In this document: piece by piece, positions 33,238-43,933 of the stretch
Layout of the letters: each line of letters opens with the position of its first letter
How positions within the stretch are numbered: position 1 is the first letter of the stretch
Assembly: GCA_009733775.1 (NCBI GenBank)
Contig: WOGZ01000011.1
Location: forward strand, 124,001-188,000
Direction: 5' to 3'
Length of the DNA stretch: 64,000 bases
Source: Alectoria sarmentosa
Lineage: Eukaryota > Ascomycota > Lecanoromycetes > Lecanorales > Parmeliaceae
The notes under the pieces: model-generated
What the model was told of the DNA's origin: nothing
Seen by the model: only the letters and a program-made list of their open reading frames with translations
Database searches by the model: none
Translations under genes and position numbers: made by a program

Positions 33238-33847
33238 TTTCAAGTGTGAGTGTTCACAAAAAGCCAGAGTTGAGACTGTGTGAGCCACCGGGTAAGGATT
33301 TTCGATTTGCTGTCTTCACAAAAGGTGCTCGAAGGGGATTTCAAAATTCTGTAAACAGATGTCAGATCGGAGTGGCAAATGAATTCAAGGATGAGATGCT
33401 GAAAGGTGGAAAGCATGATGATATCTGGGGCTTGATGGGGTATATATCTGGGAGGACAAAGAACTGGCCTTCCAACGGGCACATGCATAGAAGGACGTAT
33501 GGAATGCCCTAGAAACATGTGGGGAACTCTCGCGCTGTAGCGAGAGTGATTTGGTTTTTTAGTTCGTGAAATATTCTTTGACCTCGTTAGCTTCTCTATG
33601 CAGGTCTCAAACCAGTTCCAAACCTCACCAATTTTTTCAATCCTTTCATGCCTGTCTCAAACCAGGTCTGAGCCTCACCTCTAGGGCGATGGATCTTACT
33701 AGCCTGTCATAAATAGATGCCTATTTTCTCATTACTCACCCTAAGCTTGTCCGTTTTAAACTCTCCCTTCTTGCCTATCCTGATCTCTCATGAGACCTAG
33801 CGGCCAGCTCACACTTACTACTTCTCGAGACACGTGATACTTTTGAA
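33238..33847. other. Divergent intergenic region, Hsp70-like / coiled-coil gene
   Basis: A 610-base spacer between outward-pointing genes. An imperfect direct repeat of about 30 bases centred on CTCAAACCAG occurs near 33600 and 33653. No gene supported. Confidence 0.45.
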
Positions 33848-35326
33848 ATGAGGAGGATATTTGCGGGTCCAAAAAATGGTGCGCAGTCTCAAGAGCGACA
33901 TGCTTATTCTAGCATTGCTGGTATGGCATTCCTTTTAATCAACCCCAAGACATCAGCTTATCTACGGAAAAAAGGAGTGCACCGAATACCTCCTCAAAGC
34001 TCCACCAGCAAATTCATGACAACAAAGGAGCGTGAGCTCAGCCAGCAACTTCAGCAGAAAGAAGCTGAGGTTTCGGAACTCCATGCGCGCTTCGAAGGTA
34101 ATGCTTCCCAGCTAGATCGCAAGATACGAAATCTGCTCCATAATCAGACCACCATGGGAGGAGCTTTAGAGAAGAGGGAAAGCGACATGCTCGAGCTTTC
34201 AAACGGCTTCAAAGGTCAGCTAGACGAAAAGGACAAGGAAATTAGGGTGATTCGAGGGTACTACAACAGACTTCTTCACGCCTATGAAAGTCAGCAAAGA
34301 AACAGCAATATTACTCAGCGAAATGCGGATGCAGAGGCGGATGAACTACGAAAGAAACTGGTCACAGCTGAGCAAGAATTGGATCTATGTAGAGACGACT
34401 TGTTCCGAATGCAGCCTGTATGTCGGAATTCCGATTGGGACATCATCGGCGCCTTCGACTCGCTCAGTGAACAGCTCATCAATTGGATCGACAACGAGAC
34501 CTCCGCATTCGAGAAAGCCAACCCAAACTCGCATGTTGGATCTTTTTTCTCCAACAACAAGGATCCAGATGTGGAACGATTCTTACAAATGTATCCATTA
34601 GCTGGCCAATACCTGTGCAGACACATTGTCAATCACTACTTGTTAGAAAAGGTGTTCGGCCCAAATGTCTACTTTTTGGGAATTCCGACGGAATACACGC
34701 ACATGCGGTTGTCAATTGAGCACGGAATGGCAGCTTCCAAGCCACCAAGAGGTAAGGAAGCACGCCTTTCAGAAGTCGTCACTCTTATGCCGTGTCTAAT
34801 GATATCAGATCCCCAGACGGTCAATATCTGGCGTGCGGAGACTCTGAGCGCTCTTGCGGCCACTCAAGAATGCACAGACCTTAGAGAAGAGCAAATCATT
34901 CGATGGACACCGGATCTCTACAAGGACCTGTCGGTGTTCTTCCCCAACTTCTTTGGACGAGAAGAGGCTATGAAGAGATTCCACGACCAAGTCACTGTGC
35001 CAGCGATGACCATCGTCTCAAAGCTCCAAGGATTAGCCTCAGCGTATGTACTAAATATGGTGAGCAAAAATTTGCTCAACTGTGAGCGTGTCACCAGAGA
35101 GGACCTCAAGACAGTCGTTGCGATCGATTTGGAGACGGGAAAGACTCTGAAGCCTAGTAGCGTCGTTGTCTCGGATAGAGAGGGATTCATTGGGGAGTTT
35201 GTCTTGTCTCTGGAGCCAAGTCTTCATCGTGCGAACGAGGGCATGAGTGACACTAATTTGCGCCGGGAAACATGGCTAGTGAGACTTGATTATGCACTAG
35301 GAAGCCGAGCCCCCGAAGATGATTGA
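33848..35326 (+). CDS. Coiled-coil protein of unknown function
   Basis: Single open frame of 492 aa. Residues ~57-195 are heptad-rich and charged (REELSQQ-type, LDEKDKEIRVIRGYYNRLLH, DELRKKLVTAEQELDLCRDD) and predict a long coiled coil. The C-terminal half is globular and opens with SDWDIIGAFDSLSEQLINWI, a pattern I associate with an uncharacterised fungal family. Conserved-looking phrases include FLQMYPLAGQYLCRHIVNHY and LTHMRLSIEHGMA-type text. No membrane segment. The first ATG at 33848 adds 56 residues of unconvincing sequence; the ATG at 34016 (MTTKERELSQQL) is a good alternative. Function unknown. Confidence 0.7.
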   Translation: MRRIFAGPKNGAQSQERHAYSSIAGMAFLLINPKTSAYLRKKGVHRIPPQSSTSKFMTTKERELSQQLQQKEAEVSELHARFEGNASQLDRKIRNLLHNQTTMGGALEKRESDMLELSNGFKGQLDEKDKEIRVIRGYYNRLLHAYESQQRNSNITQRNADAEADELRKKLVTAEQELDLCRDDLFRMQPVCRNSDWDIIGAFDSLSEQLINWIDNETSAFEKANPNSHVGSFFSNNKDPDVERFLQMYPLAGQYLCRHIVNHYLLEKVFGPNVYFLGIPTEYTHMRLSIEHGMAASKPPRGKEARLSEVVTLMPCLMISDPQTVNIWRAETLSALAATQECTDLREEQIIRWTPDLYKDLSVFFPNFFGREEAMKRFHDQVTVPAMTIVSKLQGLASAYVLNMVSKNLLNCERVTREDLKTVVAIDLETGKTLKPSSVVVSDREGFIGEFVLSLEPSLHRANEGMSDTNLRRETWLVRLDYALGSRAPEDD

Positions 35327-36826
35327 CGAAGGCGCCTGTATGTCTTTGATGACTTTGTCATAGGCACTGATTTTCATTCATGGGGCATCAGCCTTCAAGG
35401 AGTGGTTTCGCAATTTAGATAAGAACTCGGGTTCCAAAACGCTTGATCAATACTTGAAGTAATTGAAGACCTTGCTACTTCACTGAAAGGCACCAGAGAA
35501 TTTCGTTGCTGGATGAGCGAGCGATGGTACTGGTTCAATATAGATCTGTACCATTTGGACCGCAGAGAGGGCCTATACCTTTCAATTTAGCAAAGACCCA
35601 AAGGAAGGAAAGAAGTTGTTACAGCCTGAAGGGTAGAGACATTGTCGTGAAAGGAGACGAGTAGCCGATCAAATGGTAGACTAATCAAGTCCCGAAGCTA
35701 TTGCGGAGATTATTGACGCTGGCTTCTTTATCTGTTTAGCCTCCAGCTTGACTGCAGCATGCACATGGAATGTGTTGAAAGATCAGGTATGGGATATCAG
35801 AATGGATTGATTGTTCTCCCAAAGCTTCCCTGGAGCAAGCTCTATATAGAGTACTAATCATGTGGCTGACATGGCAACAGGCCCGAGGAGGCTGGGAACC
35901 AACCATCTTTTCAACAGAATGGCCTTGTTCGGGACCGGTCTCCTTTTGGTTCTTTGACGGTACTCCATGGTAGGGGGGGCTAAAGTTCTTGTCAAGAAAG
36001 CATTTGGGGTAGGATCTGCAGATTTAGCTGGTAGTTGTGAAGCGGCAAATGTTTATTGAGATCTTACCGGGGCCGACGCAAGACGAATTCTTGTCAGAAT
36101 GAGGAGCCATTAACGCGGTGTAGGAGTTCGAATGTAGTATTTCAAGTATCAAGGAAGTGGAAACGATTGTATAAAGGGTTTCATGGTCTGAAAGTGGGGC
36201 GTGTTGTAGAGCAAGATTTCTTAAAGGGGTCGCAACAGTCTTGTTTCTTGACGAATTGAGGAGTCATGGGAGAATTGTAGATGATTGAACTGGGTTTGTT
36301 AAAATGTAGGGCCGGTTTGAAGTGTGGACGTGTGATTGGGGAGCGGAAGCTTAGTGGAGGTCGGTCTTGGTGTGTCAAGGATTTATGGACCGTAATCATT
36401 GCGTTACGAAACTAAGCATCTCTTCCTCCGTTAAGTCCGTGCCAAGGCATTCTCTGGAGGATGTCATATTCAAACGCGATACTATTCTGAGGGTAGTGCC
36501 GATGCACCAGAGTCAATCTACAACCTAATCTCATCTATGCAACCCAGTCTCAGCCAAAGAGGGCCAAGATAACGCCCATACACGCCAAGACACACCAAGA
36601 CGCGCCAAGATATTCCAAAGGGGATGATCCAGACGTCATCATTCCTCGAATTCAGAACTATGTCCAAAATGGCAAGGCACTTTCTGGCCTATGAGCACCT
36701 GCTTGACTCGCCACTCGATGCATTCAACAAAGAGCTGCTGGGTTATTGCTCTCTGCTTACCTCCAGTCACACTCATTCCCCAATCATTCTACTACTGCTG
36801 CTGCTGCCATCATTCTTACCATAACC
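35327..36826. other. Intergenic region, coiled-coil gene to FAD oxidoreductase
   Basis: 1.5 kb without a supported gene. Around 36569-36613 there are several near-repeats of CGCCAAGA/CACCAAGA. A polypyrimidine and CTGCTG-rich leader (36780-36826) directly precedes the oxidoreductase start. Confidence 0.45.
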
Positions 36827-38543
36827 ATGTCTGCTGAAGAGCTCCTGAAGAATGGGAAGAGCAAGAAGAAGAATGTTGTCATCGTTGGTGGAGGTGCCGC
36901 AGGAATGGTGAGTAGCACTCTCTGAATCTCCAAAAGGCCATCAGATACTGACTGACGCCGCCTCCAGTCCTGCGCTGCCACCCTTGCCCAGCACCCAGAC
37001 AAATACAAAGTCACCATCATCGAGCGCATGTCCGTGCTCGGCGGTCAGGCGACTTCCATACCCATTGATAAGGAGAAATACGGTACATCATGGATGAATG
37101 ATGGCGTCCAGGGCGGCTCTCCAGTCTTCAAGCATACCTTCAACTTCTTCAAGAGATATGGCTATGAGCCGGAAGATGTCAAGCTACAAGTCGCTTTCGG
37201 CAAAGGCAAGGATGCCTTTTGGACGAATTGCTTCCCGAGCAACCTCGTGGACCAATTTTCTGGCGACATCAAGAAATTCGGCAAGGTCTTGAAGCTGATC
37301 AAGTGGATGATGCCGGTCTTGGGCATCGTACCCATCAGGATCATGCTGCGCATGTTCTTCTTTAGCAAGGACTTTGGTGACAAGATGGTCTTTCCCCTCA
37401 TTGCACTTTTCCTTGGAACCGGTATATTTTGTCCTCTCAGTATGGCCCACAAAAAGCAACTGACATGAAGCAGGCAATCAGACGGCGAATGTCTCCTGCG
37501 CAATCCTCGAACGTCTCTTTGATGATCCCAACATGAAGCTCTGGGACTACGACCCTGAAACTCTCCTTCCCAATCTGCCTCTGATGGTCACCTTCCCGCA
37601 TCTCGGAAATTTCTATGCCGAGTGGGCCGCCGATTTGAAATCGCAAGGCGTGGATATACGTACCAATACAGACGTCACAGAGATGGTGTCCCGCTCAAAA
37701 AAGGGAATCGTGCTCAAGACTGCGCCATTCGACCCCGACAAGGGCAAGACACAGTCTGGCCATCCAGAGTCTACAACGGAGACTTTCGACAACCTAGTCA
37801 TGTGTATCCTCGCCGACGATGCCAAAAAGCTCCTGGGCAAGACTGCCACATGGCGCGAAAAATTCGTTCTAGGTGGCGCTCGGTTCTTCGACGACATCAC
37901 CATCACCCACTCCGACTCCAAGTATTTCCAAGAAAATTACGAGACACGCTTCAATCCCGAGCTCTGCGCCAAGCCCAAGAACAAGCAACAAGAGGACCAG
38001 ATAGCCTTCGCCAAGAACGAGCAAAAAGGACAAGATGGAGAGCCGGCGGGTTACAGACCGATGTACTACACGCACTCCTACCCGGAAGATATGCAAAAGA
38101 TCGAAATGGCCTTCGACTGTACCAATTACCAACATCAATTTCGCATGGACCACGACGCCGATAAAGCACCTATCCCATATGACAATCACGTTTTCCAGTC
38201 CATCTTCCTCGATAAAGGCCACTCCAACCTCTGGACCATCGACCAAATCGACGAGTCAAAAATCATCGAACGCAAATGGTGGCATCAATTGGGTCACCGC
38301 TGGCAGCATTACGTAAGGGTCGTGCCAGGCATGATGTTCATCAACGGCAAGAACAACACATTTTTTGCGGGCAGTTGGACGTTGGTGAACATGCATGAGA
38401 TGGCGTGTGTAAGTGGTATTGCAGCGGCGTACAGACTTGGGGCGGAGTATGAGAAATTTGATGATTTCGCTGAGGACTTGTTTAAGAAGTATCTCTGGAT
38501 TAGTCACGGGGTTATGTACAAAGGCGGAAAGAAGGCGCAGTAA
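36827..38543 (+). CDS. FAD/NAD(P)-binding oxidoreductase, flavin amine-oxidase superfamily
   Basis: Three exons (36827-36907, 36968-37421, 37474-38543) join to 534 aa, with introns of 60 and 52 bases. The first intron interrupts the dinucleotide-binding loop, which splices to VVIVGGGAAGMSCAATLAQH. A GGQA ribose-side motif follows (ERMSVLGGQATSIPI). The C terminus has the second FAD contact typical of the superfamily (FFAGSWTLVNMHEMACVSGI, then AAAYRLGA). A hydrophobic segment (LIKWMMPVLGIVPIRIMLRM) could anchor it to a membrane or line a lipophilic substrate site. It is not an oleate hydratase, whose motifs are absent. The substrate is unknown; amine or lipid oxidation are family possibilities. 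Confidence 0.87.
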
Positions 38544-38920
38544 CTTATGTGAGTATTTTGGATGTGCGTCGTCACTGTTCAGCGTTCGAATGTCACATTC
38601 TACGCGGGAGATCTCCAAGTACTTTTCAGACCCTAATACGTATGAAATTTTCACATCTATTTCTCAATCTGACAACCATTTCTGTTGCTTTTTGGCGACC
38701 AAATACAATCCAAGAGGGCTGGTCGTTGACGACGCTCAACTTCTACAAGATAGGGAATGTCACCACCCAAAAATCCACCGCGGTCTCAGTCTCTCATAAA
38801 ATACATGGCTTACAAAAGTACACATCCATGCCTACGACGGCAGTCTGCAGCTGGTCACTGACATGCGACACATGCTTCCGGCAATTCGCCCATTCACAGT
38901 AACCTTTCACACACTAGCTC

Positions 38921-38968
38921 TGTCATAGAAGCAATGACAGAAGGTGTCATAGAAGCAATGACAGAAGC
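38921..38968. repeat. 24-base tandem duplication
   Basis: Two head-to-tail copies of a 24-base unit starting TGTCATAGAAGCAATGACAG (38921-38944 and 38945-38968), differing only at the last base. Each unit carries a small inverted pair (TGTCAT...ATGACA). Confidence 0.95.
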
Positions 38969-39062
38969 CACGGAGAAAGACTAAAAGCGGCCTACAGTCC
39001 GACTTGGCTGTCCAGCGTACCTGAAGGTCGTCATCGAAGGAGGCTGTCTTTACCGCCTTTAG

Positions 39063-39128
39063 CACATTCAGGATCTTTGCAATTATAAGCACTGACACAT
39101 TCAGGATCTTTGCAATTATAAGCATTGA
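39063..39128. repeat. 33-base tandem duplication
   Basis: Two head-to-tail copies of a 33-base unit starting CACATTCAGGATCTTTGCAA (39063-39095 and 39096-39128), with one C/T difference near the end. It lies 95 bases from the 24-base duplication. Confidence 0.95.
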
Positions 39129-39227
39129 CACGCGGAATGAATTCATCTATGTTGCTAAATGGCTGTCGAGCTCCTTGATGTCTCGTCGAGGTTTGCGTGA
39201 TTTTCCATCATGCGACCTCACAGTGGG

Positions 39228-40175
39228 TCAACTAACCTCCTTTCCGCGATCTGCTTCCTTTGTTGCCCCAACACCGCCCGCCTTTGATTTCTCCCCATGA
39301 AATTTGAGCGGCTGGAACGCCAACTCGAAAGCAAAGTACAACTTCAAATCCGCCTCTCCCGTCGTCTCCGTATATTGATCGAGCACATCCTTGACTACAC
39401 AGGGGCCCCAGCACTGCTCCAGCTCCATCCGAACTTCTTCGACTTTCTCAACCAGCTCGACCGTCTCATTATTCGACGCCTCAAATCCCCACCGTTCCAA
39501 CCCCACCGCTATGTTCCGAAATCCGATACACTTCTTCAGGGTCTGGAAAAAGCGAGTGGCCATGAAAAGTTGGAAATTCGGGTCGAAATCTTTGAACGTG
39601 ATGAAGAAATTGTTCCGTTCGATGTCGATCCCCGTGAAATGATCCACTGAAGCTTCGCATCTCGGATCCATGGTGGCAGGATAATAGATCGTCTGCCGGC
39701 CCCGCAATTCGCCACCACCCGTGATCATCGGGATGATATCTTCCCCCCACATATCTCTATCATAAAACACCATATCCTCCTCGACCATACGGATATAATC
39801 CCCCTCGACCGGGGCTCCCGTGTCCACCACGAACTCCACATTCAACAACTTCTCCGTGAACGTCTTGGCCGGCGGAGGCGACAGGCGATCGTGCTCATGA
39901 AAGCCAACGAGGAAAGCAAACGTAGTCGCGGTCGAAAAGAACCGGGCGCCGGCTTCGGCACCCAGAGCCTTTGAGACGCCGAGGATTTCGAGATCGGCGA
40001 ATACGGTTGGGTTGACGCCGTCGTCGGGGGAGGCGTGGCTGTCGTTGTGGTAGTAGGTCCAGAAGACGACGTAGCTGCGGTCGAGGACGTGGTCGTAGAT
40101 TTGGTCGCGGAGCTCGGGGGGGAGCTTGACGAGGGTGCCGAGGGGCGTGGTGGGGTTGGTTGTGTTTGGTGGCAT
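39228..40175 (-). CDS. 2EXR-like protein, copy H
   Basis: Single exon, 315 aa from the ATG at 40175 (MPPNTTNPTTPLGTLVKLPP). The open frame extends 78 codons further upstream but that stretch is His/Lys/Ser low-complexity text with a duplicated segment, so I exclude it. Signature LPPELRDQIYDHVLDRSY, then ILGVSKALGAEAGARFFSTA, FTEKLLNVEFVVDTG, VDHFTGIDIERNNFFITF, LEQCWGPCVVKDV and LAFQPLKFHGEKSK. It resembles copy G most and is on the opposite strand about 15 kb away. The coding region is GC-rich. Function unknown. Confidence 0.82.
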   Translation of the reverse strand: MPPNTTNPTTPLGTLVKLPPELRDQIYDHVLDRSYVVFWTYYHNDSHASPDDGVNPTVFADLEILGVSKALGAEAGARFFSTATTFAFLVGFHEHDRLSPPPAKTFTEKLLNVEFVVDTGAPVEGDYIRMVEEDMVFYDRDMWGEDIIPMITGGGELRGRQTIYYPATMDPRCEASVDHFTGIDIERNNFFITFKDFDPNFQLFMATRFFQTLKKCIGFRNIAVGLERWGFEASNNETVELVEKVEEVRMELEQCWGPCVVKDVLDQYTETTGEADLKLYFAFELAFQPLKFHGEKSKAGGVGATKEADRGKEVS

Positions 40176-40219
40176 GTGGTTGGTTGGATGAAAGGTGGGT
40201 CTGCTTGGAAGTGGAGGGA

Positions 40220-40307
40220 TTGATCTTGGCTTTTGTTGTGAGGTTTTGATGATGATGGAGGGCTTGATCTTGGCTTTTGTTGTGAGGTTTTGATGATGAT
40301 GATGGAG
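40220..40307. repeat. 44-base tandem duplication upstream of 2EXR-like H
   Basis: Two near-identical units beginning TTGATCTTGGCTTTTGTTGT start at 40220 and 40264 (period 44), ending in GATGATGATGGAGG with one extra GAT in the second. They lie in the presumed 5' leader or promoter of copy H. Confidence 0.9.
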
Positions 40308-41437
40308 GAATTTGATGATGCTGGGAGCGTGGAGATGATGGATTTTTATTGGTGTTGGTAAGTCGATTCGAGAAGTGTTGACGACTCTGCACAAAGAGCC
40401 AGAATTCATTGTGTTTAAACAAAGACCATTATCTCAACAAAGACCGTTCGATCGACAAAGACCCCAGACTAAGCATCCTTGGAAAAAGAATCCGCGTATC
40501 CCCTCATCTGACGAGGTTGAAAAAAATTCAGAGGTCCGAACCGAATATCAAAAACTGCATTATAGCAACCACTCAACAACAACGACACCTCCAGAAAAAA
40601 AAAATCCTAGTCTCCCCTCCATGTTCTCTTCCAGTAAATCTAAAAGTTCACCTTGCAAATGCCATCATCCCAAAACCTATCCCATCACCAAAGCGTGGCA
40701 TTTTGATGATGTTGTGCCAGGACATTTTACAGTAACACCCGAGGCGCCAGACGATTGGGATAATCTTCTCTACTTATCAACCTCAAGCCTCATCCGTTTC
40801 GTGCCAGTCAGTGGTGCGTCTTACTTACCTGGCTGGATTTTTATTATTTTCTCTCGTGTGCGAGGTTGATGTTTAGATATTAGTGTTTCAGGGTCAGGGT
40901 CAGGTTGCAGGCGCAAAGGTAGCAGAGCAATGGACGGTGCGGGGACGAGTAGATAGGTGGAAGGGCGAGGATGATGTGTGGAATTTGTGTTTTTTGGGGG
41001 GTTTTGGATGTGTGTTATGTATGTGTGTGTTTATTGGGCGCTGAGGTGAGGATGGAGGTTGGATAGAAGCTTTTTCGATTATTGCCCGTTTCGCCTGCCG
41101 CGGGGGGGGGGCGTGGGATTAGTCACGACTGGGGAGAGGATTTGTGATTCGAGATGGCTTTGCGTGTATTTTCTTTGAAGAAGGGGGTTTTGGGAGGGAC
41201 TGTTGCTGAGATAGGACAGTTCAAAATAGATTCCCAAACGAGACCAAACACAATCGAAAAGGCACATATTTGACAGGACGAGTGTAATGGCCTCACAACT
41301 CGTGAAGTTCACAACATCGCACTTCGAGGGAACCTGGCGTATCTGCGCCATCATTCCCATCGGAAGACATTTCGATTCTAGAAGCTCTAGATCGTGCCTG
41401 CCACCATTCAACTGTCACACCCAGCACATTCCTTCCT
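40308..41437. other. Intergenic region, 2EXR-like H to RING gene
   Basis: No gene I can support. An ATG frame of 82 aa (40621-40869, plus) is proline/serine-rich at its start and has no domain; it might be a small gene but is more likely chance. A run of about 10 G lies at 41102-41111. Confidence 0.4.
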
Positions 41438-42700
41438 TCAACCAAGGCAAGAATCACACAGAGCCGCTCCCAGCGCAAACCGTTCCTTCCCCGAGAGCGC
41501 ACCGATCCCTAGAAACACACCAAACGCGACCAGCCCAAGCATCATCCAAGACCACCTACTCGGCCGACTCCGAACCACAGCGACGATGCAGCGCACGAGC
41601 CACAAGCCGGCGACGAACATCGAGGTAGTGGCGGTTTCGAACAGATGGCCCTCGAGACGCACCATTGCCACAGCGATAGTCATGCCGACGTCCATGAACA
41701 CCCAGGCGGATGATGCCGCTGCATCTATTTTCTTTTGAGTCTCCTGCAATTCCTCCTGCGTTCCTTCGAGCCTCCTCGTTGCGTCCTTCAACTCCTCCTT
41801 GGCACCCTCGAGTTTCTTCTTAGCCGCCAATCCCTCGTTCTTGGCTCGCTCAAAGTCCTTCCTAGACCGCTGCAATTCCTCCCGGGTCTCCTTCGCCTGC
41901 CTCTCAGCCTCCTCCAACCTCCTCCTGACATCGCTCAACTCCCTCTCCCTTTCATTCCTGGCAATCTCTTCCTGCTGCGCCCTCAACTCCCGCGTTTAAT
42001 CCAAGCGCCGTTGGGCTTCTTGACTCTCACCCATGACATCCAGAAGCTCCCGCAAGCGCCCCTCAGCCGCCGCCAGCCGATCCGCATCCCCCGTCGTCGT
42101 CGTCGTCGTCGTCGGCGGCGGCGGGTGATCGCAGAACCGGGTCAGAAACTCTTCATACAAAACCATAAGCCGATGCATATGCTTCCCCGCCACCCTCCCC
42201 CCCAACCCCTCCCTCTCCGCCCCATTCCGCAGCACCTCGAGCGCCTTATCCTTCTCAAACCCCCCAACCGCCCCCAGATCCCGCCCAAACATCATCGCGA
42301 GCCGGAGCAGCGGCACCGCCGCCTTCCAGCTCTGCGCGCTCGGGTTCCGCGCAAAGGACGTCGGAATCACGGACGCGCGGCAAAGGGGGCAGCGCACGTT
42401 TGAGACGTCGGAGGAGGAAGTGGAGGTCAAGACGAGGCGGGCGAGACATTGAATGCCGAAGACGTGGCCACACGCGAGCTGGACGGGGCGGTTATTGTTG
42501 ACGACGGCGGTGGTGGTGGTGGTGGTGGTGGCGTTGGGGCGCCGGGGGGTGCTGCTGCTGGTGAAGGGTTCCTGGCAGATGGCGCAGAGGCGCTGGGAGG
42601 GGGGGATGTGTTTGGGTTTGATGGGCGGGACGGAGAGGAGGAAGTCGAAGGTTGCGGTGGTGGTTTTGAGGTCGGCGGTCGTGGTTGGGGAGAGAGGCAT
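41438..42700 (-). pseudogene. RING finger / coiled-coil / membrane protein, interrupted by one in-frame TAA
   Basis: The frame from 42700 encodes a RING finger: CAICQEPF, a 29-residue Ser/Thr/Asn-rich loop, then CGHVFGIQCLARL and CPLCRA, consistent with a cross-brace E3 ubiquitin ligase domain. It stops at TAA (41996-41998) inside a helix (GESQEAQRRLD). The same frame then continues for 183 codons as the rest of that coiled coil (TRELRAQQEEIARNERERE, then RRRLEEAERQAKETREEL) and ends in two or three hydrophobic segments (MFVAGLWLVRCIVAVV and WSWMMLGLVAFGVFLGIGAL). Without the stop it would be a 420-residue membrane-anchored RING protein. Either the gene is freshly broken, the shorter 234-aa RING product is used, or there is readthrough or an assembly error. 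Confidence 0.78.
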
Positions 42701-43933
42701 TGTGGTGGTTTTTTTGTGGCGGTGAAGGAGGGAAGGAGCAAAAGGGTGGGGGGTTGGGGGAATAAATAGAGTGCGATAGTTTTATTGGTGTGATGGAGTC
42801 TGCGGTTGGTCATGGATGGTTGGAAGGGTTTTTTGAGAAAGTGGTATGAGAATGGTAAGAGCTGGTGTTTTTGGAGGCTTGTGTGTTTGGTTTTCCATGT
42901 GTTGACAGTACAAGACTTGAAGTGGCGGTGTTGAATACCGTACTGGCTGCCAACAATGAAACTTTCACCGTGGGCAACCGAATGTCATAGTGTCGTCAAG
43001 TGCCTTCCTTTATGTGTGTGAAAAGAGTTGTGGGGAACGAAATCCCAACACCCACTCACACCCCTCACACTCCTCACAACAGCCGCGAGAGGGACGCGTT
43101 GAAGTGGCGGTGTTGAAAACGCATTGGCTGCCAACAATGAAACTTTCACCATGGGCAAACCGAATGTCATAGTGTTGTCAAGTGCCTTTTTTTATGTGAA
43201 AAGAGTTATGGGGAATAAAATCCCAACACCCACTCACGCCCCTCACACCCCTCACAACAGCCGCGAGAGGGAACGCGGTGTATCTGAGATGAAATAATAA
43301 TTCTGTTGAATGAATAAAATGAATCGCGCGAGAAAGGAAGGAATCACGGCTACGAAAAGGATGGACCTACATCATCACAAGTAAATCTCGTTTTGCTTCC
43401 CAGTTGGCCATGATCCGTAAGGAAAAAGAGCCGGTTAGGGAAGGGAAGGGAAGGCGGTCTGAGTATATAAAACAGAAAGAAAGAAAGTGTCTTTTGGTTC
43501 AAAGTAGTTGTAACTGACCCGATGAGTGGTGGGTGGAGCAGCTTTTTCTCCGCTTTTTTTGCAAAATCTGGTAAATGGGGATTACGGACGCGGGGGGGGG
43601 GGGCAGTGCTATTCCGAATTTGATTCGGCAGGCTCGAGATTTTATGGAAGGGAAAGAGAAAGAGAAGTGGTCATCCATGGGGTGATAAGAATGATCGCAC
43701 GCGTAGTCACTCCTCTCGAGGGAGCCAAGAAACGTTATTGACCAACTCTCTTGACCGTAGAGTCACCACGATTAAAGACTCGGTAGACGATACATTTACA
43801 TCGAGGTGCCTCTTCGTAAACTCATGCGATAGAATAAGTTTCCTATTTCAAAAGGTACGTGATTTCATCCTCGACGCAGAGACAGATTGTAGCCATCCCA
43901 GACAGATCGCGAGGAAACAGTCATACTCACAAC
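42701..43933. other. Intergenic region, RING gene to P450
   Basis: About 1.2 kb with no supported gene. Contains a 180-base direct repeat (listed separately), AAAGAAAG/AAGGGAAG low-complexity stretches near 43440-43490, a TATATAAA word at 43464 and a run of about 12 G near 43592-43603. Confidence 0.5.
42919..43277. repeat. 180-base tandem direct repeat
   Basis: Unit 1 begins at 42919 and unit 2 at 43099, both with TTGAAGTGGCGGTGTTGAA. Both contain the phrases CTGCCAACAATGAAACTTTC, AATGTCATAGTGT, CAAGTGCCTT, AAATCCCAACACCCACTCAC and CACAACAGCCGCGAGAGGG in the same order. The units differ by a few short indels and by substitutions that are mostly C/T or G/A, several at CpG sites. Confidence 0.93.

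Larger units (their letters stand above)
38544..39227. other. Convergent intergenic region with two tandem duplications
   Basis: Separates the FAD oxidoreductase from the minus-strand 2EXR-like copy H. Apart from two short tandem duplications, listed separately, only unsupported frames occur. Confidence 0.5.

Noticed and set aside
37622..38164. 180-aa plus-strand frame inside the FAD oxidoreductase
   Set aside because: Shadow frame over exon 3 of a gene with clear motifs in the main frame.
36827..38543. Oleate hydratase identity for the FAD protein
   Set aside because: I first considered it from the FAD loop and size, but the GGxAAGM start and FFAGSWTxVNMHE end fit the flavin amine-oxidase superfamily and hydratase motifs are missing.
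41735..42403. 222-aa plus-strand open frame opposite the RING gene
   Set aside because: Pro/Leu/Arg-rich antisense shadow of a GC-rich coiled-coil coding region.
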